A stretch of 64,000 nucleotides of DNA, from contig NZ_JACOQL010000003.1 of assembly GCF_014490725.1 (NCBI RefSeq), forward strand, positions 310,001 to 374,000, in the 5' to 3' direction. The translations under genes were made by a program, and so were the position numbers. Position 1 is the stretch's first letter, and each line of letters opens with the position of its first letter. The stretch comes from Paracoccus amoyensis. Its GTDB lineage: Bacteria; Pseudomonadota; Alphaproteobacteria; Rhodobacterales; Rhodobacteraceae. The notes under the pieces are model-generated. The model saw only the letters and a list, made by a program, of their open reading frames with translations. It had not been told where the DNA came from and made no database searches. Of the stretch, positions 1 to 8,751 are shown piece by piece.

Positions 1-257
1 GCTCAAGTGTGTTCAACCAACTTTCCGCGGTGCGGGGCGGATTGGGCGTGGGCGTGCTGCCCTACTACATCGCGGGCGGCTATCCCGAACTTCGGGTCGC
101 CCTGCCCGAACAGGTCACGCTGACACGAACCTATTGGCTGACATGCCATCGCGACGTTCGGCAGATGCGGCGAGAGAAAACGATGATCGAGTTTCTGATA
201 TCACGCCTGCAAAGCCGTGCGGGTGATTTGATCGGCCCGGGTCAGAAATCGGACTGA
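1..257 (+). CDS. LysR-family transcriptional regulator, C-terminal fragment
   Basis: This is the last ~84 residues of a protein that begins before the window; the frame is open from base 3 to the TGA at 255-257. The stretch GGLGVGVLPYYIAGGYPEL followed by a basic helix ending in FLISRL is the usual end of a LysR effector-binding domain, where a periplasmic-binding-protein-like fold closes before a short C-terminal helix. The helix-turn-helix is outside the window, so the target is unknown. It lies ~90 bp upstream of enuR in the same direction and could be unrelated to ectoine use. Confidence 0.7.
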   Translation, partial: SSVFNQLSAVRGGLGVGVLPYYIAGGYPELRVALPEQVTLTRTYWLTCHRDVRQMRREKTMIEFLISRLQSRAGDLIGPGQKSD

Positions 258-349
258 TTTCGGTTGCGCATGATTGCACCTGCCGATGATATTGGATTGA
301 TAGCCCTATCTGTCCTTGTGAATTGCACCGATTTCAATACGATAAAATC

Positions 350-1735
350 ATGACAATATGGCAGCCTGACCCTGACGCATTGCACCGACCGGCCTATATC
401 TCGCTTGCGGATCAATTCGCGCGGGCGATTGCAGATGGGCAGCTTCACGCCGGAACCCAACTGCAACCACAGCGCAAGCTGGCCTATGATCTGGGCCTGT
501 CGGTGCAGACCGTCTCGCGCGCGTATGATGAGTTGATCCGGCGCGGTCTGGTTGTCGGAGAGGTGGGGCGCGGCTCATTCGTGCTGCCACCGCCGGGCAA
601 CAATGCAACCCCATACCTGACCGAGCGATCCAGCGAGTTGATTGACCTGTCGATCCTGAAACCGATCAGCGATCAATCGCATATCCAGATCATGCGCGAT
701 GGGCTGTCCTGGGTCGCGGAACATCTGGGTGCGCCCGCAGCACTGTCTTTTCGGCCCAGTTCTGTTCTGCCACGGCATCGGGCAATCGCCGCCGAATGGC
801 TGCGTCGCGGTGGCATTGCCGCCGCACCGGAAAGCATCGTGATCACCGACGGCGCGACCAGCGCGATCACAACGGCGGTGATGACAGCGATTCCCAGTGG
901 TGGGGCGCTGGCCGCAGCGGCGCTGACGCACCATCTGCTGATCCCACTGTGCAAATATCTTGGCATTCATCTGGAACCGTTGGCCACTGATCATGACGGA
1001 ATTCTGCCAGATGCATTGGATCACGCGGCCCAGCGTGGGCAGGCGCACGCCGTGTTCATGCAACCCTCGGCCATCAGCCCCCGCACCACCATGATGAGCG
1101 AGCGGCGACGTCTCGAAATCATCGATGTCGCGCGCCGCCATGACATCACCATCATCGAAAGCGATATCCTGAACGTGCTGATTCAGGATCGCCCCGCCCC
1201 CTTGGCCGCGCTGGCCCCGGAACGGGTGTTGCACATCAGCGGTTTTACCAAAACGACGCTGCCGGGATTGCGGCTGGCCTATCTTTCAGCGCCAGAACGG
1301 CTGACTGCATCGGCCGCAAATCGCCATCTGGTCACGAACTGGATGGCCACCCCCGTGATGGTCGAATTGCTAAGTCACTGGATCGAGGACAGCACCATCG
1401 ACAAACTGATTGAATGGCAGCGAACCGCACTTGCGGAACGGCACATGCTGGCCCGTCAGATGCTGGCAGGCGCGAACTTCCGGGGTCATCCGCAAAGCCT
1501 GCACCTGTGGCTGGAACTGCCCGAGGGTCGCAATGAAGATCAGTTTGTTGCGCAGGCAATGCAGCGCGGCGTTGCCATAGCGTCCGGCCGCGCATTCAGG
1601 ATCAACGATCGCTATCGCCAGGATGCCGTGCGAATTGCGCTTGGACCAACACATCTGGCCGAGCTTCGCAGGGGCTTGCAGATGATTACCAACCTGCTGA
1701 AAGAAGAGGCAGAGCCATTGCTGCCGATGATCTGA
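350..1735 (+). CDS. enuR: MocR/GntR-type regulator of ectoine utilisation (EnuR)
   Basis: A 461-residue protein with an N-terminal winged helix-turn-helix (about residues 15-80: ISLADQFARAI, LAYDLGLSVQTVSRAYDEL) and a C-terminal fold-type I aminotransferase-like domain. HISGFTKTTLPGLRLAYLS holds the lysine expected to bind PLP. In known ectoine utilisers, EnuR is a repressor that binds an ectoine-derived intermediate through this PLP. Its position directly before ehuABCD-eutABCDE supports the name. An in-frame TTG at 323 would add nine residues, but the ATG at 350 fits the family start (MTIWQPD). The specific EnuR call rests on context; as a MocR-family protein it is secure. Confidence 0.85.
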   Translation: MTIWQPDPDALHRPAYISLADQFARAIADGQLHAGTQLQPQRKLAYDLGLSVQTVSRAYDELIRRGLVVGEVGRGSFVLPPPGNNATPYLTERSSELIDLSILKPISDQSHIQIMRDGLSWVAEHLGAPAALSFRPSSVLPRHRAIAAEWLRRGGIAAAPESIVITDGATSAITTAVMTAIPSGGALAAAALTHHLLIPLCKYLGIHLEPLATDHDGILPDALDHAAQRGQAHAVFMQPSAISPRTTMMSERRRLEIIDVARRHDITIIESDILNVLIQDRPAPLAALAPERVLHISGFTKTTLPGLRLAYLSAPERLTASAANRHLVTNWMATPVMVELLSHWIEDSTIDKLIEWQRTALAERHMLARQMLAGANFRGHPQSLHLWLELPEGRNEDQFVAQAMQRGVAIASGRAFRINDRYRQDAVRIALGPTHLAELRRGLQMITNLLKEEAEPLLPMI

Positions 1736-1744
1736 CCGTTGCCA

Positions 1745-1796
1745 AAATTGATATGATATAATTTTTAAATTGATCTGATTTAATTGCAATGCAATT
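1745..1796 (+). promoter_or_regulatory. Candidate EnuR operator and ehu-eut promoter region
   Basis: The AT-rich gap between enuR and ehuA holds a direct repeat: AAATTGATATGATATAATT at 1745-1763 and AAATTGATCTGATTTAATT at 1767-1785. They match at 17 of 19 positions and are offset by 22 bp, about two helical turns. A TATAAT at 1757-1762 lies inside the first copy, so a bound repressor could cover a -10 element. A palindrome, AATTGCAATGCAATT, follows at 1782-1796. MocR regulators are known to bind direct repeats. That these are the EnuR sites is inferred from position and spacing. Confidence 0.5.
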
Positions 1797-1824
1797 CTTC
1801 CCATAAATCAGGAAAGGATTGCAT

Positions 1825-2610
1825 TTGGACGCCCCCATCATCCGCATCAATGATCTTAGCAAAAGCTTTGGCAAGCTGACCGTCCTGAACGGCCTGTCCT
1901 TTGATGTGATGAAGGGCGAAAAGCTGGCGCTTATCGGGCCATCCGGCTCGGGCAAGACCACAATCTTGCGTATCCTGATGACGCTCGAGAACATTTCCGG
2001 CGGCCGGATTGAGGTCTGCGGCGAACCATTGTTCCATATGCACAGGAACGGGCAGGACGTGCCTGCCGATGAAGCACATCTGCATAAGATGCGCCGCCAC
2101 ATTGGCATGGTGTTTCAGCACTTCAACCTGTTCCCGCATAAAACCGTTCTACAAAACATCACCCTGGCGCCCACATTGACCAAGGGTGAAAAACGCATCG
2201 ATGCCGAAAAGCGGGCGCGCGAATTGCTGGATATGGTCGGACTTGCTGACAAAGCCGACTACATGCCGGTGCAACTTTCGGGCGGCCAGAAACAGCGCGT
2301 CGCGATTGCACGCGCTTTGGCCCTCAGCCCTGAAATCATGCTGTTCGACGAGGTCACCTCGGCCCTTGATCCCGAACTGGTCGAGGAGGTTCTGCAGGTG
2401 ATGCAGCGCCTGGCGGTCGAGACCGACATGACAATGCTGCTGGTCACGCATGAGATGGGTTTCGCCCGTGAGTTTGCCGACCGCGTGTTGTTTTTCGATC
2501 AGGGGCGCATCGTCGAAGCCGGCCCACCCGAACAGATATTCCAAGCCCCGCAGGAAGAACGGACACGGACTTTCCTGCGCAAAATCATCGCCTCTCGCCA
2601 CGGGATGTGA
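1825..2610 (+). CDS. ehuA: Ectoine/hydroxyectoine ABC transporter ATP-binding protein
   Basis: A 261-residue polar-amino-acid-type ATPase that powers uptake through EhuC/EhuD. It shows Walker [10 protein letters not shown], signature [15 protein letters not shown], Walker [13 protein letters not shown] and the H-loop TH of [10 protein letters not shown]. No ATG lies near the start. TTG at 1819 directly abuts the AGGAAAGGA ribosome site (1810-1818), while TTG at 1825 sits six bases away, so 1825 is the better start. It is the first gene of the structural operon, after the repeat operator. Confidence 0.85.
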   Translation: MDAPIIRINDLSKSFGKLTVLNGLSFDVMKGEKLALIGPSGSGKTTILRILMTLENISGGRIEVCGEPLFHMHRNGQDVPADEAHLHKMRRHIGMVFQHFNLFPHKTVLQNITLAPTLTKGEKRIDAEKRARELLDMVGLADKADYMPVQLSGGQKQRVAIARALALSPEIMLFDEVTSALDPELVEEVLQVMQRLAVETDMTMLLVTHEMGFAREFADRVLFFDQGRIVEAGPPEQIFQAPQEERTRTFLRKIIASRHGM

Positions 2611-2639
2611 ATGAAAACCACTCAACAGCGGAGAAGACC

Positions 2640-3458
2640 ATGAAACCCTATCTGATTGCGGCCCTGCTTGCCGTCCCCTTGCCAGCGATGGCCGAAAAGC
2701 TGGACGACCTGAAGGAACAGGGCTATGCCCGCATCGCCATCGGCAATGAACCGCCCTTCACCGCCGTCGGATCGGATGGCAAGGTATCGGGTGCCGCGCC
2801 CGATGTGGCGCGTGAGGTGTTCAAACGACTGGGCGTCGAGGATGTCGAAGCCTCGATCCTTGAATACGGTGCGATGATCCCCAGCCTGCAGGCAGGTCGT
2901 GTGGATGCGGTGACTGCGGGGCTGTTCATGAAGCCCGAACGCTGCAACGCCGTCGCCTATTCCGAGCCGATCCTATGTGACGCAGAAGCCTTTCTTCTGC
3001 CGAGCGGCAACCCCAAGGGTTTTGAAAACTACGCCGACATCGCCGCTGATGAAACGGCTCGCATTGGCGCCCCCGGTGGCGGCACCGAAGAAAAGCTGGC
3101 ACTGGAAGCGGGCGTTCCGCGTGACAGGGTGATCGTCGTTCCGGACGCGCAGTCAGGGCTGAAGATGCTGCAGGATGGCAGGATCGACGTCTATTCATTG
3201 CCGGTTCTGTCCCTGAATGATCTGCTGTCGAAATCAGGGGATGGCGGACTAGAGGTTTTTGCCCCCGTCAAAGACGCCCCCGTTTATTGCGATGGCGCGG
3301 CCTTTAACAAGGATGAAACAGCCCTGCGCGACGCATTTGACGTGGAACTGGCGAAGATGAAAGAATCCGGTGAATTCGCCGCAATCATCGAACCTTACGG
3401 ATTCAGCGCCGAGGCAGCCAAATCCACCACGCGCGAAAAGCTGTGCGCGGCGCAGTAA
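2640..3458 (+). CDS. ehuB: Ectoine/hydroxyectoine-binding periplasmic protein
   Basis: A 272-residue solute-binding protein with a classic Sec signal peptide (MKPYLIAALLAVPLPAMA, cleavage before EK) and a family-3 binding fold (ARIAIGNEPPFTAVGSDGKVSG, LQAGRVDAVTAGLFM, LKMLQDGRIDVY). It delivers ectoine or 5-hydroxyectoine to EhuC/EhuD. The ATG at 2640 is preceded by GGAGAAGA and places the signal peptide at the N-terminus; a GTG at 2607 would put eleven polar residues in front and is rejected. A stable hairpin follows the gene. Confidence 0.85.
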   Translation: MKPYLIAALLAVPLPAMAEKLDDLKEQGYARIAIGNEPPFTAVGSDGKVSGAAPDVAREVFKRLGVEDVEASILEYGAMIPSLQAGRVDAVTAGLFMKPERCNAVAYSEPILCDAEAFLLPSGNPKGFENYADIAADETARIGAPGGGTEEKLALEAGVPRDRVIVVPDAQSGLKMLQDGRIDVYSLPVLSLNDLLSKSGDGGLEVFAPVKDAPVYCDGAAFNKDETALRDAFDVELAKMKESGEFAAIIEPYGFSAEAAKSTTREKLCAAQ

Positions 3459-3465
3459 GCTGACG

Positions 3466-3488
3466 GCAGGCGAACAAGTTTCGCCTGC
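3466..3488 (+). promoter_or_regulatory. Intercistronic stem-loop between ehuB and ehuC
   Basis: GCAGGCGAA (3466-3474) pairs perfectly with TTCGCCTGC (3480-3488) around a five-base loop. No T-run follows, so it is not a standard terminator. Hairpins at this place, after the binding-protein gene, are known to stabilise the upstream message and raise binding protein relative to permease. That role here is inference. Confidence 0.5.
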
Positions 3489-3529
3489 GCTAACTGACCA
3501 TCATCTCACGAAGGAATAGGCAGCAGCGC

Positions 3530-4186
3530 ATGGGCGACTGGGCGGGATATTTGACACTCATCCTTGCGGGGACATGGGTAACGATCAAGCTGACTGTGAT
3601 GGGCTGCGCGGTCGCGCTGGTCGTCGCCTTTATCGCCGGCTTGGGCCGGGTATCGCGCCACGCGACACTGCGCTGGCTGTCTACCGGATATATCGAGTTT
3701 TTTCGCGGCACCTCGATCTTCGTGCAGCTGTTCTGGATCTATTATGTGCTGCCATTGATCGGGGTTAGCATGACGCCGATGCAGGCGGGCGTCATGGCGC
3801 TTGGTCTGAATGTGGGCGCTTACGGAGCCGAAGTCGTGCGCGGCGCGATCCTGGCCGTTCCGCGTGACCAATACGAGGCCTGCATCGCCACCAACCTGAC
3901 CCGCTATCAGCGGATGCGCCATGTGATCCTGCCGCAGGCCCTGCCGCTGATGCTGCCGACTTTTGGCAACAACGCGATAGAACTGTTGAAGGCGACATCG
4001 GTCGTATCGCTGATCTCACTGGCCGACATGACGTTTCAGGCTCAGGTCGTCAGATCGCAGACCGGCAATACGATTGTGCCCTTCGTGACCATTCTGATCC
4101 TGTATTTCATCCTGTCATCGCTGATCTCATTCGGGATGCGATATCTTGAACGGCGCGCGTCGCGCGGCGCCGAGGGGGTACGCTGA
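3530..4186 (+). CDS. ehuC: Ectoine/hydroxyectoine ABC transporter permease
   Basis: A 218-residue inner-membrane permease of the HisM/GlnP type. Hydrophobic segments run from near the N-terminus (YLTLILAGTWVTIKLTVMG). The EAA loop that docks on the ATPase is YEACIATNLTRYQRMRHVILP. FFRGTSIFVQLFWIYYVLP is the typical second segment. Its TGA shares one base with the start of ehuD, so the two permeases are translationally coupled. Confidence 0.85.
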   Translation: MGDWAGYLTLILAGTWVTIKLTVMGCAVALVVAFIAGLGRVSRHATLRWLSTGYIEFFRGTSIFVQLFWIYYVLPLIGVSMTPMQAGVMALGLNVGAYGAEVVRGAILAVPRDQYEACIATNLTRYQRMRHVILPQALPLMLPTFGNNAIELLKATSVVSLISLADMTFQAQVVRSQTGNTIVPFVTILILYFILSSLISFGMRYLERRASRGAEGVR

Positions 4187-4845
4187 TGGAGTGGGATTGG
4201 GAGTTTACCTACAGCATCCTGCCGTTGCTGTTACAGGGGCTGAAGATCACCGTTCTGGCCACCATCCTGGGTGCAATCGTGGCAGCAAGTCTGGGGCTGG
4301 TCTTTGCGTTGATGCGCCGGTCGCCAAACCGTTTGCTGTCCCGCACCACAGGCTTTTTCGTGGAATTCATCCGCGGCACGCCATTGCTGGTGCAGCTGTA
4401 TTTCATCTTCTACATCCTGCCCGATATCGGCCTGCGCCTGTCCCCGCTGACGGCAGGTGTGGTGGGCATGGGCCTGCACTATGCCACCTACTTCTCGGAA
4501 GTGTATCGTGGCGGGATCGAGGCGGTTCCGCGTGGTCAATGGGAAGCCGCCAAGGCCACCAACCTGACCATCCGCCAGACATGGGTGAATATCATCCTGC
4601 CACAGGCAATTCCGCCCATGATCCCCGCCATGGCCAATTACCTGCTGGCGATGTTCAAGGAAACACCACTTCTGTCGGCGATCACCGTCATGGAAATGAT
4701 GAGCCAGGCACGCTCGATTGCCAATTCGAACTATCGCTATATCGAACCGATGACCTTGGTGGGCGTGTTTTTCCTGATCGTCAGCATCATTTCGGTCTTT
4801 GGCCTGCGCTGGTTAGAGCGCCGCTATGGAAGGCAGGGCAGATGA
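4186..4845 (+). CDS. ehuD: Ectoine/hydroxyectoine ABC transporter permease
   Basis: A 219-residue second permease, paralogous to EhuC (FIRGTPLLVQLYFIFYILP; EAA loop WEAAKATNLTIRQTWVNIILP). Its start overlaps the ehuC stop by one base, and its own stop overlaps the eutA ATG by three bases (ATGA). Transport and catabolism are therefore one transcription-translation unit. It is expected to form a heterodimer with EhuC in the inner membrane. Confidence 0.85.
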   Translation: MEWDWEFTYSILPLLLQGLKITVLATILGAIVAASLGLVFALMRRSPNRLLSRTTGFFVEFIRGTPLLVQLYFIFYILPDIGLRLSPLTAGVVGMGLHYATYFSEVYRGGIEAVPRGQWEAAKATNLTIRQTWVNIILPQAIPPMIPAMANYLLAMFKETPLLSAITVMEMMSQARSIANSNYRYIEPMTLVGVFFLIVSIISVFGLRWLERRYGRQGR

Positions 4846-5612
4846 CGCAGATCGTCGAATATACCGACAATGTGCGGTTGGATGATCGTCCGCAGCGCCA
4901 CCGGATTGGCCTGATCGTACTGGCAACCGATCACACAACCGAGCCCGATTTTCACCGTATTCTGTCGCCGCAGGGTATCGGCATCTATTCAACCCGGATC
5001 CCGTTCGCCAATCCTGTCACGCCCGAAACGCTGGCCGCGATGGCGGGCGATATCACCGGCGCCGCGCAGCTCATCCTGCCGAACGAGGATTTGGAGGCAA
5101 TCGTCTACAGCTGCACATCAGCCTCGGTCGTGATCGGTGACGATCTGGTGCGCGACGCCATGACAAAGGGCAAACCGGGCGCCATTCCAATCACGCCGAT
5201 CTCTGCCGGTTTTGCCGGGCTGCGGGCAATAGGTGCCCGGCGGATCACCCTGCTGACGCCCTACACCGCGGAAACGACCGCGCCGATGGCGGATTGCTTT
5301 GAGGCTGCGGGCTTTACCCTGCAAAACGTGACCTGCCTTGGCCTGACGGATGACCGTGATATGGCGCGGCTATCGCCAGCAAGCATCATCCAGGCAGCAG
5401 GCGCCGCCATTGCGCCGGACAGTGACGCGATCTTCATTTCCTGCACTGCCCTTCGTGCAGCCGGCGTCATTGACCAGATCGAGGCCGCAATCGGCGTTCC
5501 CGCCGTCTCATCAAACTACGCGACGGCTTGGGCGGCGCTACGCACCTGTGGCATCAACACGGCCGCGGCACCGGGACGCCTGATGCAGCTACCGATGCAG
5601 GCAGCCGCATGA
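4842..5612 (+). CDS. eutA: EutA, Asp/Glu racemase-like ectoine utilisation protein
   Basis: A 256-residue member of the aspartate/glutamate racemase and arylmalonate decarboxylase family. The two cysteine motifs expected for this fold are visible: VYSCTSASVVIG in the first half and FISCTALRAAGV in the second. EutA is proposed to act with EutB and EutC in converting hydroxyectoine to ectoine; the exact reaction is not settled. The frame is open far upstream through ehuD, but the real start is the ATG at 4842, which overlaps the ehuD stop. Confidence 0.85.
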   Translation: MTQIVEYTDNVRLDDRPQRHRIGLIVLATDHTTEPDFHRILSPQGIGIYSTRIPFANPVTPETLAAMAGDITGAAQLILPNEDLEAIVYSCTSASVVIGDDLVRDAMTKGKPGAIPITPISAGFAGLRAIGARRITLLTPYTAETTAPMADCFEAAGFTLQNVTCLGLTDDRDMARLSPASIIQAAGAAIAPDSDAIFISCTALRAAGVIDQIEAAIGVPAVSSNYATAWAALRTCGINTAAAPGRLMQLPMQAAA

Positions 5613-6580
5613 TGACATTGCCCGTTACCCTTGCCGATATTCAGGCCGCAGCCGCACGGATCGCGCCGCATATCCACAAGACAGACATGCAGGCCGATAC
5701 CGAAGTGCCTGACATGATCGTGAAATGCGAATACCGGCAGAAAACGGGCGCGTTCAAATTACGAGGCGCCACCAATGCAATCCTGTCCTTGCCGGCCCAG
5801 CGGCGGGGCCACGGCGTCATCACCGCCTCGACCGGGAACCACGGACGGGCGATGGCCCATGCGGCGAAGTCGCTTGGCGTGCCTGCGGTGGTGTGCCTGT
5901 CACGGTTGGTGCCCGAAAACAAGGTCGATGCGATCCGTGAACTTGGCGCCGAAGTCCGCATCATCGGCGCAAGTCAGGATGACGCGATGGCGGAGGTTGC
6001 CCGCGCAGTCGCGACAGACGGCATGATCGATATTCCACCATTCGACGATCGTGCCATCGTTGCCGGGCAAGGGACGCTTGGATTGGAAATTGTCAAGCAA
6101 TGCCCGGAAATGAACGCCATTTTGATCCCGCTGTCGGGCGGTGGTTTGGCGGCAGGTCTGGCAATCGTCATCAAAGCCCTGCGACCAGATGCACGCATCA
6201 TCGGCGTGACGATGGAAAATGGCGCTGCAATGGCGGCCAGCCTTCGTGCGGGCCATCCGGTTGATGTTACTGAATCGGTCAGCCTTGCGGATTCGCTTGG
6301 CGGTGGCATCGGCTTGCAGAACAAAGTGACCTTCCCGATCTGCGCGGCGTTGCTGGATCAGGTTATTCTTGTGACCGAAGCCGAAATCGCCCGCGCCATC
6401 CGTCATCTGGACCGACAGGGCCACCGGATAGAGGGCGCGGCGGCGGTCGGGCATGCGGCGGTTCTTGCAGGGAAATTTCACCCGACCGGGCCAACCGTGA
6501 CCGTCCTGTCGGGTGGCAATATCGACCCTGCCCTGCACGCCCGCATCATGGCAGGCGCAAACGCAGCGGAGACCGCATGA
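5609..6580 (+). CDS. eutB: EutB, threonine-dehydratase-like hydroxyectoine utilisation enzyme
   Basis: A 323-residue fold-type II PLP enzyme. KTGAFKLRGA holds the PLP lysine (Lys50) and SGGGLAAG is the glycine-rich phosphate-binding loop. STGNHGRAMAHAAK is the usual asparagine loop. EutB is thought to dehydrate a hydroxyectoine-derived intermediate. Two adjacent ATGs (5609, 5612) overlap the eutA stop. The frame is open further upstream inside eutA, but that part has no family similarity. The stop overlaps eutC by four bases. Confidence 0.85.
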   Translation: MMTLPVTLADIQAAAARIAPHIHKTDMQADTEVPDMIVKCEYRQKTGAFKLRGATNAILSLPAQRRGHGVITASTGNHGRAMAHAAKSLGVPAVVCLSRLVPENKVDAIRELGAEVRIIGASQDDAMAEVARAVATDGMIDIPPFDDRAIVAGQGTLGLEIVKQCPEMNAILIPLSGGGLAAGLAIVIKALRPDARIIGVTMENGAAMAASLRAGHPVDVTESVSLADSLGGGIGLQNKVTFPICAALLDQVILVTEAEIARAIRHLDRQGHRIEGAAAVGHAAVLAGKFHPTGPTVTVLSGGNIDPALHARIMAGANAAETA

Positions 6581-7554
6581 GACACTCTGTCACAATCCTG
6601 ACCGAAACCGCTCTGCGCCAGTTGGTGCCCTTGGACATGGTCGCCGTCGATTGCATTGAAAACGCATTCGCCGCGCTGGCGACCAAACTCGTTGCCATGC
6701 CGCCGATCCTGCGGTTGGACATCCCCGAACACCGGGGCGAGGTTGATGTCAAAACCGCCTACGTTCCCGGGATCGACCATTTCGCGATCAAGATCAGTCC
6801 CGGCTTTTTTGACAATCCGAAACTGGGCCTGCCTTCGACCAACGGGATGATGGTGGTGCTGTCATCGACAACGGGTCTGGTCGAGGCCCTGTTGCTGGAC
6901 AATGGCTATCTGACCGATGTGCGCACAGCCGCAGCGGGCGCCGTCGCAGCCAAGCATCTGGCGCGGACGGACGCACAAACGGCGGCGATCATAGGTGCGG
7001 GGATGCAGGCGCGGATGCAGCTGCAATCGCTGACCTTGGTCCGCCCGGTTGCAAAAGCGCTGGTCTGGGCGCGCGATCCCGCAAAAGCCGAAATCTTCGC
7101 CGACGAAATGACCCCGCAACTGGGCATCCCGATCAAGGCCGCGCAAAGCATCGCCGAAGCGACCGGCGGTGCCGATATCGTGGTGACGACAACCCCTGCC
7201 GATCAACCGCTTTTGCGGGCGCGGGATGTGGACAAAGGCACCCATATCACCGCCATGGGATCGGATGCCGAACACAAGAATGAAATCGCACCTGACTTGA
7301 TCGAGGCCGCCTATTACGTGGCCGACCGCCTGTCTCAAACCCGAAAGCTGGGCGAATTGCATCATTCGCCCCTTTCCGGCCATGACTTTCCCGAATTGGG
7401 TCAGATCATTGCCGGCTTGGCAGACGGGCGCAGCAACGCCGCTCAGATCACCCTTGCCGATCTGACCGGCACCGGAATTCAGGACACCGCCATCGCCGCC
7501 CTTGCCCTGTCGCGTGCTCGTGACGCCGGGGCAGGACAACAATTCACCCTCTGA
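6577..7554 (+). CDS. eutC: EutC, ornithine cyclodeaminase-like hydroxyectoine utilisation enzyme
   Basis: A 325-residue member of the ornithine cyclodeaminase / mu-crystallin family. The NAD(P)-binding Rossmann motif is AAIIGAGMQARMQL (about residue 138). The substrate-side residues sit in FAIKISPGFFDNP and in LTDVRTAAAGAVAAKHL. Paired with EutB it is proposed to reduce the imine from hydroxyectoine to give an ectoine-pathway intermediate. ATGA overlap with eutB shows coupling. The reaction is known only by inference in the literature; the family call is strong. Confidence 0.85.
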   Translation: MRHSVTILTETALRQLVPLDMVAVDCIENAFAALATKLVAMPPILRLDIPEHRGEVDVKTAYVPGIDHFAIKISPGFFDNPKLGLPSTNGMMVVLSSTTGLVEALLLDNGYLTDVRTAAAGAVAAKHLARTDAQTAAIIGAGMQARMQLQSLTLVRPVAKALVWARDPAKAEIFADEMTPQLGIPIKAAQSIAEATGGADIVVTTTPADQPLLRARDVDKGTHITAMGSDAEHKNEIAPDLIEAAYYVADRLSQTRKLGELHHSPLSGHDFPELGQIIAGLADGRSNAAQITLADLTGTGIQDTAIAALALSRARDAGAGQQFTL

Positions 7555-7565
7555 AAGCCTCAGCC

Positions 7566-8747
7566 ATGACAGATGTCGCATTGAAGTTCAGTCGTCAGGA
7601 ATATGCCGATAGGCTGGCCAAAACCCGTCGCGCGATGGACGCCAAGGGCGTCGACATGCTGATTGTCAGCGATCCGTCCAACATGAATTGGCTGACGGGC
7701 TATGATGGCTGGTCCTTTTACGTCCATCAATGCGTCGTGGTGCCGCCCGAAGGCGAACCGATCTGGTTCGGACGCGGGCAGGATGCAAACGGCGCAAAGC
7801 TGACGGCGTATCTGAAGCCGGAAAACATTATCGGCTATCCCGATCATTACGTCCAGAACACCGAAATGCACCCGATGGATTACCTGTCAGCTGTCCTGCG
7901 CGACAAAGGCTGGGGCGCAAAGCGCATCGGGGTCGAGATGGACAATTACTGGTTCACCGCTGCAGCCTTTGCCAGTCTGATGAAACATCTGCCCGATGCG
8001 AAGTTCAGCGATTGCAACGCCCTGGTAAACTGGCAGCGTGCCGTGAAATCGCCGCAGGAAATCACCTATATGCGCAACGCCGCGCGGATCGTCGAAGCCA
8101 TGCACGAACGTATCGTCGACAAGATTCAGGTCGGGATGCGCAAATGCGATCTGGTGGCAGAAATCTATGATGCCGGCACGCGTGGCGTCGGCGACATAGG
8201 TGGCGACTATCCGGCGATCGTGCCGCTGTTGCCATCCGGTCGTGACGCCTCGGCCCCGCATCTGACATGGGACGACAGGCCGATGAAGGCAGGCGAAGGC
8301 ACCTTCTTCGAGATCGCCGGCTGCTATCATCGCTATCATTGCCCGTTGTCACGCACGGTCTTTCTGGGCAAACCGACCCAGGCTTTCCTTGATGCGGAAC
8401 AGGCCACGCTGGAGGGGATGGAGGCCGGGCTGGCGGCAGCAAAGCCCGGCAATCGCTGCGAAGACATTGCCAAGGGCTTTTTCGATGTGTTGGCAAAATA
8501 TGGCATCGTCAAGGATAACCGCACCGGCTACGGCATCGGCGTCAGCTATCCACCTGACTGGGGCGAACGCACCATGTCCTTGCGATCCGGCGACAAGACT
8601 GAACTGCAACCCGGCATGACGTTCCATTTCATGACCGGCCTCTGGCTGGAGGATATGGGGCTGGAGATTACGGAATCCATTCTGATTACGGAAACCGGCG
8701 TCGAATGTCTGGCCAATGTCCCGCGCAAGCTGTTCGTGAAGGACTGA
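7566..8747 (+). CDS. eutD: Ectoine hydrolase (EutD/DoeA), M24 peptidase fold
   Basis: A 393-residue protein of the M24 pita-bread family (creatinase/prolidase). It has an N-terminal creatinase domain (about 1-150, SDPSNMNWLTGYDGWSFYV) and a C-terminal catalytic domain (MHERIVDKIQVGMRK, HRYHCPLSRTVFLGKP, GIGVSYPPDWGE). DoeA opens the ectoine ring to N-alpha-acetyl-diaminobutyrate. This hydrolase class works without the usual metal pair, and the metal-binding Asp/His set is not evident here. Eleven bases separate it from eutC. Confidence 0.88.
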   Translation: MTDVALKFSRQEYADRLAKTRRAMDAKGVDMLIVSDPSNMNWLTGYDGWSFYVHQCVVVPPEGEPIWFGRGQDANGAKLTAYLKPENIIGYPDHYVQNTEMHPMDYLSAVLRDKGWGAKRIGVEMDNYWFTAAAFASLMKHLPDAKFSDCNALVNWQRAVKSPQEITYMRNAARIVEAMHERIVDKIQVGMRKCDLVAEIYDAGTRGVGDIGGDYPAIVPLLPSGRDASAPHLTWDDRPMKAGEGTFFEIAGCYHRYHCPLSRTVFLGKPTQAFLDAEQATLEGMEAGLAAAKPGNRCEDIAKGFFDVLAKYGIVKDNRTGYGIGVSYPPDWGERTMSLRSGDKTELQPGMTFHFMTGLWLEDMGLEITESILITETGVECLANVPRKLFVKD

Positions 8748-8751
8748 TCCG

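Noticed and set aside
4146..4841. Upstream extension of eutA through ehuD
   Set aside because: It overlaps the whole of ehuD and has no similarity to racemase-like proteins; the ATG at 4842 with ATGA overlap is standard.
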